From UBA5972 sp964637875 (GTDB taxonomy: Bacteria; Pseudomonadota; Alphaproteobacteria; Rhodobacterales; Rhodobacteraceae), in contig CAZWXK010000006.1 in assembly GCA_964637875.1 (NCBI GenBank), forward strand, positions 17,404 through 81,403: DNA of 64,000 bases, given 5' to 3'. The notes beneath the pieces are model-generated. The model ran no database searches and had not been told where the DNA came from. It worked only from the letters and a program-made list of their open reading frames with translations. Shown here one piece after another: positions 23,985 to 33,249 of this stretch (positions within the stretch are counted from its first letter, which is position 1; each line of letters begins with the position of its first letter). Both the position numbers and the translations under genes were made by a program.

Positions 23985-26249
23985 TCAGAATGCCGAGGGC
24001 AGGCTTGCGGTTCTGCGCAGCTGGTCCTCCACCGCGGGGCGCACCGACTGGGCGCCCGAGGCCCGCGCCCGGTCGATGACCTCGCGAATCTCGGCCAGGT
24101 TGACGCGGCGCAGCAGATGCTTGACCGGCCCGATCGAGGCCGGCCGCATCGACAGCGCGCGCAGGCCCATGGCGGCGAAACACAGCGCCTCGATCGGACG
24201 CCCCGCATCCTCGCCGCAGAACGACACCGGCGTGCCCAGCGAATCGCAGCGCCGGGCGATCTGTTCGATAAAGGTCAGAAAGCTGACATTCAGCGTGTCA
24301 TAGCGGCGGCGCACGCGCTCGTTCTCGCGGTCGGCGGCAAAGAAGAACTGTTTCAGGTCGTTGCCGCCGATGGATATGAAGTCGGCCATTTCAAAGAACT
24401 GATCCGGCGCAAAGGCCAGCGAGGGGGTTTCCAGCATGGCGCCGATCTCGATTTCCTCGGGCACCTTGTGGCCGAGGGCGCGCTCGCGCTCGATCTCGTC
24501 CAGCACGGCCTGGCGGGCGGCGGTGAATTCCTCGAACTGGGCGATGAAGGGAAACATCACCTTCAGCGGTCGCCCGTTTGCGGCCCGCAGCAATGCCTGG
24601 ATCTGCATCCGCATGACGCCCGCCTTTTCCAGCGTCAGCCGGATCGCGCGCCAGCCCATTGCGGGGTTGGGCTCGTCGGTGCGCTTCATGTAGGGCAGCA
24701 CCTTGTCCGAGCCGATGTCGAGCGTGCGAAAGATCAGCGGCCTGTCGCCGGCGGCGTCCATGATGCGGGCATAGAGCGCGGCCAGCTCGCCCCGGCGCGG
24801 CACCTTGGAGCGGATGAGAAACTGCAACTCGGTGCGAAACAGCCCCACCCCGTCGGCGCCCGAGCTTTTCAGGCTGGGCAGATCGACCATCAGGCCCGCA
24901 TTCATGAACAGCCCGACATGCACCCCGTCACGCGTGACTGCCGGCAGATCGCGGATCGAGGCATATTGCTGTTGCGCCTCCTGCTGCATGGCGATCTTGT
25001 CCTGAAAGGCGGCGGCGACGCTGTCCTCGGGGCGCAGATGCGCGATGCCGTGGTCGCCATCGACCAGGATCAGGTCGCCGTTCAGCGCCTCGCGGGTAAT
25101 CTTTTCGGCATGCACCACCAGCGGAATGGCCATGGCGCGCGCAACAATCGCGGCATGCGAGCCGACCGAGCCCTCTTCCAGCACCACGCCCTTGATGCGC
25201 TTGCCGTATTCCAGCAGCTCGCCGGGGCCGATATTGCGGGCGACCAGAATCGCATCCTCGGGGATGTCGACCCCGTTGTGATTGTCCTGCCCGGTCAGCA
25301 GGCGCAACAGGCGGTTGGACAGGTCGTCAAGGTCGTGCAGGCGTTCGCGCAGATACGGGTCGGGCACGCGGGCCATGCGGGCGCGGGTGGCGGATTGTTC
25401 CTTTTCCACGGCCACTTCGGCGGCAAGGCCGGAACGGATGTCGGCCTCCATCCGTTTGACCCATCCGCGCGAATTGGCGAACATGCGGTAGGCCTCCAGC
25501 ACCTGGCGGCTTTCTTCGGTGGCGCCGTCCAGCCCGTGGGCCAGCATCTCGTCCACATCGCCCTTGAGGCGGTTCATGGCCTCGTGCAGGCGGGCAAGTT
25601 CGGCCTCGGGGTCGTCGGCCACGGGGTTGGCGATCACCACATGGGGTTCATGCAACAGGACGTGACCGGCGGCGGTGCCCTCCTGGGCCGAGGTTGCGCG
25701 AAAGGTGACGGGCTGCTGATGCGGCGCGGTGAGTGCCGCGCCCTTGCCGATGAAGGCCCCCAGTTCGGCCATTTCGGCGATGACCATGGCCACGACCTCG
25801 AGGCCATAGACCTCGTCATCGGAATAGTCGCGCGCCTCGCGATTCTGCACCACCAGCACGCCGCGGGTTTCACCCAGCCGCTGGATCGGCACGCCCAGAA
25901 ACGAGGAATAGACCTCTTCGCCGGTTTCCGGCATATAGCGGAATCCCGGCGCATGGGGGGCGTCCGAGACATTGACGGGGCGTGCCTCGCGGGCGACCCG
26001 GCCGACCAGCCCCTCGCCAATGCGCAGGCGCGTCTGGTGGACGGATTCCGGCTTCAACCCTTCGGTTGCGCACAGTTCCAGGGTGTCGGCATCGCGCAGC
26101 AGGTAGATCGAGCACACATGCGTGCCCATCGAGTCGGCGATCAACTGCGTGATCTTGTCGAGTCGCTCCTGTCCCTCGCCCTCCTGCGCCAGCGTATCAC
26201 GCAGTCTTTTCAGCAGTTTGCGGGATCTTGATCCTGTGGTTTCGGCCAT
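23985..26249 (-). CDS. ptsP: PtsP, phosphoenolpyruvate phosphotransferase EI-Ntr
   Basis: A 754-residue cytoplasmic enzyme I of the nitrogen-related PTS. An N-terminal GAF domain (about 20-170, VCSIYLLRDADTLELCATEGL...) precedes the phosphohistidine domain. The active-site His365 is in GSVGSHAAIVARAM. The C-terminal PEP-binding barrel has GVGLFRTELQFL and the catalytic Cys in SFCGEDAGRP. It phosphorylates NPr, then EIIA-Ntr, linking glutamine/2-oxoglutarate status to regulation. It lies 26 bases downstream of lysC on the same strand; this lysC-ptsP order is common in alphaproteobacteria. Confidence 0.95.
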   Translation of the reverse strand: MAETTGSRSRKLLKRLRDTLAQEGEGQERLDKITQLIADSMGTHVCSIYLLRDADTLELCATEGLKPESVHQTRLRIGEGLVGRVAREARPVNVSDAPHAPGFRYMPETGEEVYSSFLGVPIQRLGETRGVLVVQNREARDYSDDEVYGLEVVAMVIAEMAELGAFIGKGAALTAPHQQPVTFRATSAQEGTAAGHVLLHEPHVVIANPVADDPEAELARLHEAMNRLKGDVDEMLAHGLDGATEESRQVLEAYRMFANSRGWVKRMEADIRSGLAAEVAVEKEQSATRARMARVPDPYLRERLHDLDDLSNRLLRLLTGQDNHNGVDIPEDAILVARNIGPGELLEYGKRIKGVVLEEGSVGSHAAIVARAMAIPLVVHAEKITREALNGDLILVDGDHGIAHLRPEDSVAAAFQDKIAMQQEAQQQYASIRDLPAVTRDGVHVGLFMNAGLMVDLPSLKSSGADGVGLFRTELQFLIRSKVPRRGELAALYARIMDAAGDRPLIFRTLDIGSDKVLPYMKRTDEPNPAMGWRAIRLTLEKAGVMRMQIQALLRAANGRPLKVMFPFIAQFEEFTAARQAVLDEIERERALGHKVPEEIEIGAMLETPSLAFAPDQFFEMADFISIGGNDLKQFFFAADRENERVRRRYDTLNVSFLTFIEQIARRCDSLGTPVSFCGEDAGRPIEALCFAAMGLRALSMRPASIGPVKHLLRRVNLAEIREVIDRARASGAQSVRPAVEDQLRRTASLPSAF

Positions 26250-26275
26250 CGGCCCTCATGCCATGATTGCATTTG

Positions 26276-27514
26276 TCAGGCTGTGTTTTCCAACCCGAAG
26301 GTATCATGCAGGGCTTGCACCGCAAGTTCCATGTATTTTCTGTCGACCAGCACGGAAACCTTGATTTCCGACGTGGTGATGACCTTGATGTTGACGCCCT
26401 CGGCGGCCAGCGCCTGAAACATCTGGGCGGCCACGCCCGCATGGCTGCGCATGCCGATGCCCACGACCGAGACCTTGCACACATCCTTGTCGGCGATAAG
26501 CCCGCGGAAATTGATTTCGCCGCGTTCCTGTGCCGCATTCAGCGCGGCCTCGGCGCGGGCAACCTGGCCCACGGGGCAGGAGAATGTCATGTCGGTGCGC
26601 CCCTCTTCCGAGATGTTCTGCACGATCATGTCCACATTGACCCCGGCCTCGGCCAGTGGGGTAAAGATGGCGGCGGCGATGCCCGGACGGTCGGCGACCG
26701 AAACAAGGGTCATCTTGGCCTCGTCGCGCGAATAGGCGACACCGGATACGACATTGCTTTCCATGATTTCCTCCTCGGAACAGACAAGGGTTCCGGAATT
26801 GTCGGTGACATCCTCGAAGCTGGACAGCACCCGCAGGCGCACGCCATAGCGCATGGCCAGCTCGACCGAGCGGGTCTGCAACACCTTGGCCCCCAGCGAG
26901 GCCAGCTCCAGCATTTCCTCGTATGATATCCTTTCCAGCCGCCGCGCCCTGTCGGTGATGCGCGGGTCGGTGGTATAGACGCCGTCCACATCGGTATAGA
27001 TGTCGCAGCGCACCGCACCGAAGGCGGCGGCAAAGGCCACCGCGGTGGTGTCGGAGCCGCCCCGGCCCAGCGTGGTGATGCGGCCGTCCTCGGCAATGCC
27101 CTGAAAGCCGGCGATGACGGCGACCTTCATGCCCTCGGCGAACTTGGCATCCAGGTTGTCGGTGGGAATGTCGGTGATGCGGGCGGCGCTGTGGGCCGAG
27201 GTGGTTTTCAGCGGCACCTGCCAGCCCTGCCAGCTGCGCGCGGGGATGTCCATTTCCTGCAATGTCAGCGCCATCAGCCCGGCGGTGACATTCTCGCCCG
27301 AGGACACCACCGCATCATATTCGCGCGCGTCGAACATCGGCGAGGTGGCCTCGACCAGGGCAACCAGCTCGTTGGTCTTGCCCGACATGGCCGACACCAC
27401 GACGATCACCTCGTGGCCATTGGCAACCTCGTGCGCGACCTTTCGGGCCGCGTTGCGGATGCGGTCGAGATCGGCAACCGAGGTGCCTCCGAATTTCATC
27501 ACCAGCCGGGACAT
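26276..27514 (-). CDS. lysC: Aspartate kinase
   Basis: A 412-residue aspartokinase, the first enzyme of the lysine/threonine/methionine pathway. The kinase domain begins MKFGGTSVADLDRI and includes GRGGSDTTAVAFAAAF near 155-170 and YTDVDGVYTTDPR near 178-190. Two C-terminal ACT domains (MTLVSVADRPGIAAAIFTPLAEAGVNVDMI; VSVVGIGMRSHAGVAAQMFQALAAEGVNI) give feedback control. Length matches monofunctional aspartokinase II/III-like enzymes of alphaproteobacteria. It is probably co-transcribed with ptsP. Confidence 0.96.
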   Translation of the reverse strand: MSRLVMKFGGTSVADLDRIRNAARKVAHEVANGHEVIVVVSAMSGKTNELVALVEATSPMFDAREYDAVVSSGENVTAGLMALTLQEMDIPARSWQGWQVPLKTTSAHSAARITDIPTDNLDAKFAEGMKVAVIAGFQGIAEDGRITTLGRGGSDTTAVAFAAAFGAVRCDIYTDVDGVYTTDPRITDRARRLERISYEEMLELASLGAKVLQTRSVELAMRYGVRLRVLSSFEDVTDNSGTLVCSEEEIMESNVVSGVAYSRDEAKMTLVSVADRPGIAAAIFTPLAEAGVNVDMIVQNISEEGRTDMTFSCPVGQVARAEAALNAAQERGEINFRGLIADKDVCKVSVVGIGMRSHAGVAAQMFQALAAEGVNIKVITTSEIKVSVLVDRKYMELAVQALHDTFGLENTA

Positions 27515-27600
27515 GGCAGAACCCTTGTATCAAGCCCGTTTCAGTCGGCGTTTCTTAGGCTTGTCCGCGCCCAAGGGCAAGCGCAAGAGGGGATGGCGCG

Positions 27601-28269
27601 TCAAAAGGGCAGGGTGGTTCCGTCGAAGCTTTCGAAACAGCCGGAATTGTCGGGCGAGAGCAGGCGAAAACGCCGGATCAGCCCGGCCGCGGCGTCCGCG
27701 GGCGCGATCTGTGCCGCGGCTCCGCCCATGTCGGTACTGACCCAGCCCGGGTGATAGGCTCCGACGCTGATGCCCTCGGCGGCCAGGTCGCGGGCCAGGT
27801 TGCGGGCCAGGTTGACCGCCGCCGCCTTGGACGCACGGTAGATGAGCGAGCCGCCGGCGGCATAGCTGCTGGAGCCCATCATCGAGGCAATCACCGCGAC
27901 GCGCGCGTTGCGTGCCGCGCGCAGGCCGGGCAGCAGGGTCTGCACGGTCAGGAAAACGCCGGTGACGTTGACGGCAAAGACCTGTGCCCACATTTCGGGC
28001 ACAAACCCGTCTTGCAGTCTTTCCCGCTTGTCCGGATAGACACCGGCATTGCAGATCAGGAGTTCGACCTCGGCGCCGTTCAGGGCCGCGCCAAGGCGGG
28101 CGAGCGCGGCGGGATCGGTCACATCGAGGGGCTGCCACGATACCGTGTCGGCCAGATCGGGGGGAATGGCGCCGCGGGTGGTGGCGACAACCTCGCGCCC
28201 GGCCTCGGCATATTGGCGGGCCAGCTCATATCCTATGCCGCGATTGGCGCCTGTCACAACTATTGTCAT
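27601..28269 (-). CDS. Short-chain dehydrogenase/reductase (SDR)
   Basis: A 222-residue classical SDR. The nucleotide-binding TGANRGIG is at 6-13, the CNAG motif at 73-76, the catalytic Ser at about 129-134 and Tyr144-x3-Lys148 in YRASK. An unusually short loop region gives it the compact size of C-factor/CsgA-type SDRs. The substrate cannot be told from sequence. It runs towards lysC, 86 bases away, with an independent promoter for lysC likely. Confidence 0.85.
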   Translation of the reverse strand: MTIVVTGANRGIGYELARQYAEAGREVVATTRGAIPPDLADTVSWQPLDVTDPAALARLGAALNGAEVELLICNAGVYPDKRERLQDGFVPEMWAQVFAVNVTGVFLTVQTLLPGLRAARNARVAVIASMMGSSSYAAGGSLIYRASKAAAVNLARNLARDLAAEGISVGAYHPGWVSTDMGGAAAQIAPADAAAGLIRRFRLLSPDNSGCFESFDGTTLPF

Positions 28270-28316
28270 CGCGCTCTCCGCAACTGGGTTTCATGCAGTC
28301 CGCCTGGGCGGCTGCT

Positions 28317-28823
28317 TCAATTCGTCTTGCGCACGGCCCAGGGCAGGGGGGCGACCGGGATGCCGTCCTCGACCAGGGCGCGGGCCTCGTCGGGGGCAGC
28401 CTCGCCGATGATCGGGCGTCGGGGGGCCTCGCCGGCATGAATGGCCCGTGCCTCGCGCGCGAAGGCGCGGCCGACATCCTCGGAACCGGCCTCGACCTGG
28501 CGGCGCAGGTCGCGCAGGGCCCGTGCGGCGGGCGAGGTCAGATCGGGGATGGCAGGCTGTTCCCCGTCGGCGGGTACGGGGTCGCGGCTGTCATGGACGC
28601 TGCCCTGTGCCATGTCCGCGGCCGAGCCTGTCGGCGGGCCCTGTCGCGGCGCATCGCGGCCGGGTTGCAGGCGTGGCGCCATGATCGCCTTTTCCACGGC
28701 GCTGGTGCCGCAGGTCGTACATGAAATCAGGGCGGCCTTGCTGAGCCGGTCAAAGGCATCTGCCGACTGGAACCAGCTTTCGAACATATGGCCGCGTTTG
28801 CATTTCAGGGCGTACCGGATCAT
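28317..28823 (-). CDS. DUF1178 family protein
   Basis: A 168-residue protein of the DUF1178 family. The N-terminus is the hallmark MIRYALKC-x2-GHMFESWFQSADAFDRL, followed by CTTCGTSAVEKAIMAPRL, giving a zinc-ribbon-like pair of cysteines (Cys8 and the CxxC near 36-39). A central variable linker is rich in Pro, Gly and Asp. The C-terminal part (PAARALRDLRRQVEAGSEDVGRAFAREARAIHAG, EARALVEDGIPVAPLP) is conserved in the family. Function is unknown. Confidence 0.88.
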   Translation of the reverse strand: MIRYALKCKRGHMFESWFQSADAFDRLSKAALISCTTCGTSAVEKAIMAPRLQPGRDAPRQGPPTGSAADMAQGSVHDSRDPVPADGEQPAIPDLTSPAARALRDLRRQVEAGSEDVGRAFAREARAIHAGEAPRRPIIGEAAPDEARALVEDGIPVAPLPWAVRKTN

Positions 28824-28926
28824 GGTCTTTCGGAAATTCCCGTCTTTCCTGCCTGTGGATCGTGCGTTCTGCCGCCGTGCAGTTGACGCCTTTCGGCACG
28901 AAAATGCAAGCCCGCGACCGTATTCC

Positions 28927-28970
28927 GGGGTGCGGCCCGGGGATGTGCCGGGGGTGCGGCCCGGGGATGT
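28927..28970. repeat. 24-bp direct repeat in a non-coding spacer
   Basis: The 20-mer GGGGTGCGGCCCGGGGATGT occurs at 28927-28946 and again at 28951-28970, in tandem with period 24. It lies in the 210-base space between the Nudix and DUF1178 genes, upstream of DUF1178. Nothing else is recognised there. Confidence 0.6.
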
Positions 28971-29033
28971 GGCGGGGCGATCCGGGCCTTTGCGGGGCGG
29001 TCGGCAGCGCCCCGAGGGGGGAAATCGCCTGTT

Positions 29034-29492
29034 TCAGCCCTTTTCCAGGGCGCGAGGGTCGAATTTCCGGATGATCTTGCCCAGCTTGGGCTCGGTCACC
29101 AGGCGCGCGGCCTTGCGCTGGCTGAACCACTTGATCCGGCGCTGGCCCTTTTCCTTGAAGTTGCGCAGGCGTTTTTCCACCTTCAGCGGAAAGATGAAGG
29201 CCTCGGCCGCGAGGCGCGGCGGATCATGGGGTGCCCGGACATAGCGATAGCGGCCCAGCGCGAAAGGATGGACATGGCCCTTGACGCCCGCCTCCTCGAG
29301 CGCCTCGCGCGCGGCGCTTTCATGGGGCTGGAGGCCCTCGATCGGCCATCCCTTGGGCGGAATCCAGCGCCCCGTGCCGCGGCTTGTCACCAGCAGGATC
29401 TCGCAATCGCCATTCTTGCCGATACGATAGCAGAGCGCGGCATATTGCGTTGACTTGCCCATCTTGCGGGCCACTTTGCCAAGAGATTTCAT
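29034..29492 (-). CDS. Nudix hydrolase (diphosphoinositol-polyphosphate phosphohydrolase-like)
   Basis: A 152-residue Nudix protein. The Nudix box region reads WIPPKGWPIEGLQPHESAAREALEEAGV in pieces: KGWPIEGL, then HESAAREALEEAGV around residues 50-70. The metal-binding REALEE is intact, while the first Glu of the consensus is shifted, as is usual in the alphaproteobacterial group related to eukaryotic DIPP enzymes. A basic, Lys/Arg-rich second half follows. The true substrate is not predictable. Confidence 0.85.
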   Translation of the reverse strand: MKSLGKVARKMGKSTQYAALCYRIGKNGDCEILLVTSRGTGRWIPPKGWPIEGLQPHESAAREALEEAGVKGHVHPFALGRYRYVRAPHDPPRLAAEAFIFPLKVEKRLRNFKEKGQRRIKWFSQRKAARLVTEPKLGKIIRKFDPRALEKG

Positions 29493-29520
29493 GTCCGGCC
29501 AATGTTCGATTCGTCCCTGT

Positions 29521-29546
29521 CGCCCCCGGACGCATTCGCGGGGGCG
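29521..29546 (-). terminator. GC-rich hairpin after gcrA
   Basis: CGCCCCCG (29521-29528) and CGGGGGCG (29539-29546) form an 8-bp stem with a 10-base loop, between the stop of gcrA and the start of the Nudix gene. There is no T-run, so termination would be weak or factor-dependent. Confidence 0.4.
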
Positions 29547-29571
29547 CGGGGCAGGGCGTTACAGCGGGATT

Positions 29572-30174
29572 TCAGCGCGAGGCACGGCGGTCGCGCCGGG
29601 TGGACATGGGCTGAAAGGCGACGGCCACATGGGCCTCGCAATAGGGCTTGCCCTGCTGGACCGGATGGCCGCAGAACCAGAAATCGTCGGTGGCCGGGTC
29701 GCCCACGGGCCATTTGCAGGTGCGTTCGGTCAACTCCATCAGGCTGAGGCGGCGGGCGGTCTTTTCGACCTTGCGCACCTTTTCGAGGGCTTCTTCGCTG
29801 ATCTCGTTGGCCGAGGGCTGCGGCGGGAGCGGTTGACCCGCCTTGATGATCGGGCGTTTGGGCGGAATTGGCAGCTGCCGTTCGGTTTCGGGCTCGGGCG
29901 TGGCCGCGGGCTTGGCGGATTTCTTTTCGGCCCTGGGCGCGCTGTCGGTCTTGGCCGCGGGTTTTGGTGATGCTTCCCTGGTTGCCGGCTTTTCCGCCGG
30001 CGTTCTGGGTGTCTTGGCCGCAGCCGCGTTGCGGTTCGACAGGCCGAGGCGGTGGACCTTGCCGATCACCGCATTGCGGGTGACATCGCCCAGCTCCTTG
30101 GCGATCTGGCTGGCGCTCTTGCCCTCGGCCCACATGGTTTTCAGTTTCTCGACTCGTTCTTCCGTCCAGGACAT
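29572..30174 (-). CDS. gcrA: GcrA cell-cycle regulator
   Basis: A 200-residue GcrA-family protein. The N-terminal HTH (WTEERVEKLKTMWAEGKSASQIAKEL, then AVIGKVHRLGLSNR; residues 3-47) is the conserved DNA-binding part. A long Lys/Ala/Pro-rich linker (50-110) leads to the C-terminal RNA-polymerase-interacting part, with TCKWPVGDP...FWFCG...YCEAH. In alphaproteobacteria GcrA is a sigma70 cofactor acting at methylated GANTC promoters. The gene is divergent from the ABC permease. Confidence 0.94.
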   Translation of the reverse strand: MSWTEERVEKLKTMWAEGKSASQIAKELGDVTRNAVIGKVHRLGLSNRNAAAAKTPRTPAEKPATREASPKPAAKTDSAPRAEKKSAKPAATPEPETERQLPIPPKRPIIKAGQPLPPQPSANEISEEALEKVRKVEKTARRLSLMELTERTCKWPVGDPATDDFWFCGHPVQQGKPYCEAHVAVAFQPMSTRRDRRASR

Positions 30175-30360
30175 GTGCTGCTCCAGCGTTGCGGGTATGC
30201 GGCGCGTGGGGCAGTGGCGCCCGCGCCGGCAGAATTTGACGACCGCCCATTGTAACCTCTGACGAGGCGGTTACAAGATGGGACCGCAAGTTTTACCGAG
30301 ACGGCCCGACGAGACGGGCCAGCGAGACGAGCCGTGGAGATGAGCCGGGGAGACGGGCCG

Positions 30361-31209
30361 ATGGGCAAGGCGACACAAGGGCAGGACGGGCGCGGCAAGG
30401 CCCGCAAGGAGCGCGCATCGGAGATGGGTGCGCGGCGCTTCGGGCGGGTGAACTGGCTGGGCCTCTATACCCTGATCGAACGCGAGGTGATCCGGTTCAC
30501 CACCATCTGGACGCAGACCATCCTGGCACCGCTGATTACCGCCGGGCTGTTTCTGCTGGTGTTCAGCCTGGCGCTGGGCACCCGGCGGGGCGACGTGATG
30601 GGCGTGCCTTTTGCCCATTTCCTGGCCCCCGGCATCCTGATGATGACGGTGATCCAGAATTCATTTGCAAACACGGCCAGCTCGCTGGTGATTTCCAAGA
30701 TTCAGGGCAATATCGTTGATACGCTGATGCCTCCGCTGTCGCCGGCCGAGCTGGTGGTGGGATATGTCGCCGGCGGTGTGCTGCGCGGATTTGCCGTTGC
30801 TGCGGCGGTGGTGGTCGTCACCTTTCCGGCATTGGGGGTGGGGATAACCCATCCCCTGTGGACGGTGCTGTTCATCACCATGGGCAGCGCCCTGCTGGCG
30901 CTGGTCGGGATGCTGGCCGGGATCGTTTCCGAGCGTTTCGATCAGATGAATGCGATCACCAACTTCATCATCACGCCGCTGAGCTTTCTTTCCGGGACCT
31001 TCTATTCGATCGAGGTGCTGCCGCCCTTCCTGCGCAGCCTGACCCATTTCAACCCGGTCTTCTATCTGATCGACGGTTTGCGCTATGGGGTGATCGGTGC
31101 CTCGGACAGCAGCCCGGTGGTGGGGGCGCTGTTCAGCGGCGCCCTGATCGTGGTCCTGGGGCTGTGGACATGGCGCTGGTTCGCAAGCGGCTATCGGCTC
31201 AAGGCGTAG
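30361..31209 (+). CDS. ABC-2 type transporter permease
   Basis: About 282 residues with six membrane helices starting near residue 45 (QTILAPLITAGLFLLVFSLAL). The middle contains SSLVISKIQGNIVDTLMPPLSPAELV, the cytoplasmic loop typical of ABC-2 permeases of the DrrB/NodJ-like type, and later NFIITPLSFLSGTFYSIEVLP. No ATPase gene is adjacent in this window. The start is uncertain: ATGs at 30334, 30361 and 30424 are in frame, and 30361 follows a GGGGAG. The exported substrate is unknown. Confidence 0.85.
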   Translation: MGKATQGQDGRGKARKERASEMGARRFGRVNWLGLYTLIEREVIRFTTIWTQTILAPLITAGLFLLVFSLALGTRRGDVMGVPFAHFLAPGILMMTVIQNSFANTASSLVISKIQGNIVDTLMPPLSPAELVVGYVAGGVLRGFAVAAAVVVVTFPALGVGITHPLWTVLFITMGSALLALVGMLAGIVSERFDQMNAITNFIITPLSFLSGTFYSIEVLPPFLRSLTHFNPVFYLIDGLRYGVIGASDSSPVVGALFSGALIVVLGLWTWRWFASGYRLKA

Positions 31210-31214
31210 GGCCT

Positions 31215-31240
31215 GAATCGCGGGTTCGTGCCCGTGATTC
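31215..31240 (+). terminator. Hairpin after the ABC permease
   Basis: GAATCGCGGG (31215-31224) pairs with CCCGTGATTC (31231-31240), ten base pairs including one G-T, with loop TTCGTG. It starts 6 bases after the permease stop. A short GCTTTCG follows rather than a long T-run. The 120 bases from here to the acpP promoter show no gene. Confidence 0.55.
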
Positions 31241-31363
31241 GCTTTCGGCCCTGCGCGCGGGGTCGGGCGCGCATGCGATCAGATGCGACATGCCCCGGAT
31301 GGCGACGACAGCGATCCGCACCGCGCGGCCAGACGCGATTTCGGCATGGCGGCGTGAAACCAT

Positions 31364-31391
31364 TTGCCTTGCCCGAAACTTGTGCTATAGG
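31364..31391 (+). promoter_or_regulatory. Predicted sigma70 promoter of acpP
   Basis: TTGCCT (31364-31369), a 16-base spacer and TATAGG (31386-31391). The start of transcription would lie near 31398, giving a leader of about 115 bases before the acpP start. Confidence 0.6.
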
Positions 31392-31514
31392 CCCCCACAG
31401 ATTTGCCACGGGGCTTTTGCGCGTCGATCCGCCCAGGGCCGGGCAGTGACGTTGCCCGATCGGGCGGCAAAGCCAGAAAACGGGAACATGTCCCGCAACT
31501 ATGAGGATTGAGAA

Positions 31515-31748
31515 ATGAGCGACATCGCAGATCGCGTGAGGAAAATTGTTGTCGAGCATCTGAGCGTCGATGCGGACAAGGTGACCGACAATGCGTCATT
31601 CATCGACGATCTGGGCGCCGACAGCCTGGACACGGTCGAACTGGTCATGGCGTTCGAAGAGGAGTTCGGCATCGAGATCCCCGACGACGCGGCCGAATCG
31701 ATCCAGACCTTTGGCGATGCGGTGAAGTTCATCTCGGAAGCCGTCTGA
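31515..31748 (+). CDS. acpP: Acyl carrier protein
   Basis: A 77-residue acidic acyl carrier protein of fatty-acid synthesis. The phosphopantetheine site is Ser37 in LGADSLDTVELVM. A short GAGGATTGAGAA leader gives the ribosome site. The sequence is near-invariant in the family (FIDDLGADSLDTVE, EEEFGIEIPDD). It is followed by its own terminator and then fabF, the common acpP-fabF arrangement. Confidence 0.98.
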   Translation: MSDIADRVRKIVVEHLSVDADKVTDNASFIDDLGADSLDTVELVMAFEEEFGIEIPDDAAESIQTFGDAVKFISEAV

Positions 31749-31838
31749 GGCGCATTGCCGGGGCCTGCATGCAGGCCGCCATGGCAGCGGGCCGGGCAAG
31801 GGTTTTCCCCGCCGGGGGCCGCACAAGGATACAGCAAG

Positions 31839-31860
31839 AGGCGCCCATGCGGCGCCTTTT
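31839..31860 (+). terminator. Intrinsic terminator after acpP
   Basis: AGGCGCC (31839-31845) pairs with GGCGCCT (31851-31857), loop CATGC, followed directly by TTTT. It lies 90 bases after the acpP stop and lets this short, highly expressed gene be transcribed apart from fabF. Confidence 0.75.
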
Positions 31861-31974
31861 CGCGTTGGGGCGCCGGGCCGCCGGGGTATTTGTTCGGGCG
31901 TCTGTTCGGGGCGGGCTTGCCCAAGGGGGACAAAAACCGTATCAACCCGTGACTTGGAAACAAGAGGCAGAGCT

Positions 31975-33243
31975 ATGGAATTGCGTCGGGTCGTCATCAC
32001 CGGAATGGGCATGGTCACGCCGCTGGCCTGTGGGGTCGAGGAGAGCTGGAACCGTCTGCTGGCCGGGCAATCGGGAATCGCCAGGATCACCCGGTTCGAT
32101 GCCGGCCATCTGGCCACCGATTATGCCGGCGAAATTCCGCTGGGCGATGGCAGTGACGGGACATTCAACCCCGATGACTGGATGGCGCCCAAGGAGCGGC
32201 GCAAGGTGGATGATTTCATCCTGTATGCCATGGCCGCGGCCGAACAGGCGGTGCGCGATGCCGGCTGGACGCCCGAGGACGAGGAGGACCGGTTGCGTAC
32301 CGGGGTGATGATCGGCTCGGGTATCGGGGGGCTTGGCAGCATCGCCCAGACCGCGCTGACATTGCGGGACCGTGGCCCGCGTCGGGTATCGCCCTTTTTC
32401 ATTCCCGGCGCGCTGATCAACCTGGCCTCGGGGCAGGTGAGCATCCGTTACGGTTTCAAGGGACCCAACCATTCGGTGGTGACGGCCTGTTCGACCGGGG
32501 CGCATGCGATCGGCGATGCCGGACGTCTGATCGCGCTGGGCGATGCCGATGTCATGCTGGCAGGCGGTGCCGAGGCGCCGATCTGCGAGATCGGAATTGC
32601 CGGCTTCAATGCCTGCAAGGCATTGTCGACAGGGCGTTCGGATGCGCCAGAGACGGCCTCGCGCCCCTGGGACCGCGATCGCGACGGTTTCGTCATGGGC
32701 GAGGGCGCCGGGGTGGTGGTGCTGGAAGAATACGAACACGCCCGGGCGCGCGGCGCGCGCATCCATGCCGAGTTGCTGGGCTATGGCCTGTCGGGGGATG
32801 CCTATCACATCACCGCGCCTGCCCCCGATGGCGATGGCGGCCTGCGGGCGATGAAGGCGGCACTGGCACGAGGCGGGATCGAACCCGGTCAGCTGGATTA
32901 CATCAACGCGCATGGAACATCGACGATGGCCGATGTCATCGAACTGGCGGCCGTCGAACGCCTGCTGGGCGCGGCCGCGGGGCGCGCGACCATGTCATCG
33001 ACCAAATCCTCGACCGGCCATCTGCTGGGCGCGGCGGGGGCGATCGAGGCGATCTTTGCCATTCTGGCGATTCGCGATCAGGTGGCGCCGCCGACCCTGA
33101 ATCTCGACAACCCGGCACAGGAAACGCCGGTGGATCTGGCGCCACGCAAGGCCGTCAGGCGCGAGATCGATTTCGCCTTGTCCAATTCGTTCGGGTTCGG
33201 GGGGACCAATGCCTCGATCCTGTTCGGCCGGCCGGATCGCTGA
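31975..33243 (+). CDS. fabF: Beta-ketoacyl-ACP synthase II
   Basis: A 422-residue condensing enzyme that elongates acyl-ACP with malonyl-ACP. The thiolase-fold catalytic triad is visible: Cys172 (TACSTGAH), His313 (NAHGTST) and His349 (SSTGHLLGA), with Lys344. AAGAGG lies 7 bases before the ATG at 31975; the frame is open upstream but only in the acpP-fabF spacer. Length is standard for FabF. mltG follows after 6 bases. Confidence 0.96.
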   Translation: MELRRVVITGMGMVTPLACGVEESWNRLLAGQSGIARITRFDAGHLATDYAGEIPLGDGSDGTFNPDDWMAPKERRKVDDFILYAMAAAEQAVRDAGWTPEDEEDRLRTGVMIGSGIGGLGSIAQTALTLRDRGPRRVSPFFIPGALINLASGQVSIRYGFKGPNHSVVTACSTGAHAIGDAGRLIALGDADVMLAGGAEAPICEIGIAGFNACKALSTGRSDAPETASRPWDRDRDGFVMGEGAGVVVLEEYEHARARGARIHAELLGYGLSGDAYHITAPAPDGDGGLRAMKAALARGGIEPGQLDYINAHGTSTMADVIELAAVERLLGAAAGRATMSSTKSSTGHLLGAAGAIEAIFAILAIRDQVAPPTLNLDNPAQETPVDLAPRKAVRREIDFALSNSFGFGGTNASILFGRPDR

Positions 33244-33249
33244 GACCGC

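Noticed and set aside
23880..26231. A 783-codon open frame antisense to ptsP
   Set aside because: Its translation is low in recognisable domains and is the mirror of the ptsP reading frame; ptsP is beyond doubt.
28927..28970. Possible CRISPR or VNTR from a 24-bp repeat
   Set aside because: Only two adjacent units and no spacers; reported as a short direct repeat only.
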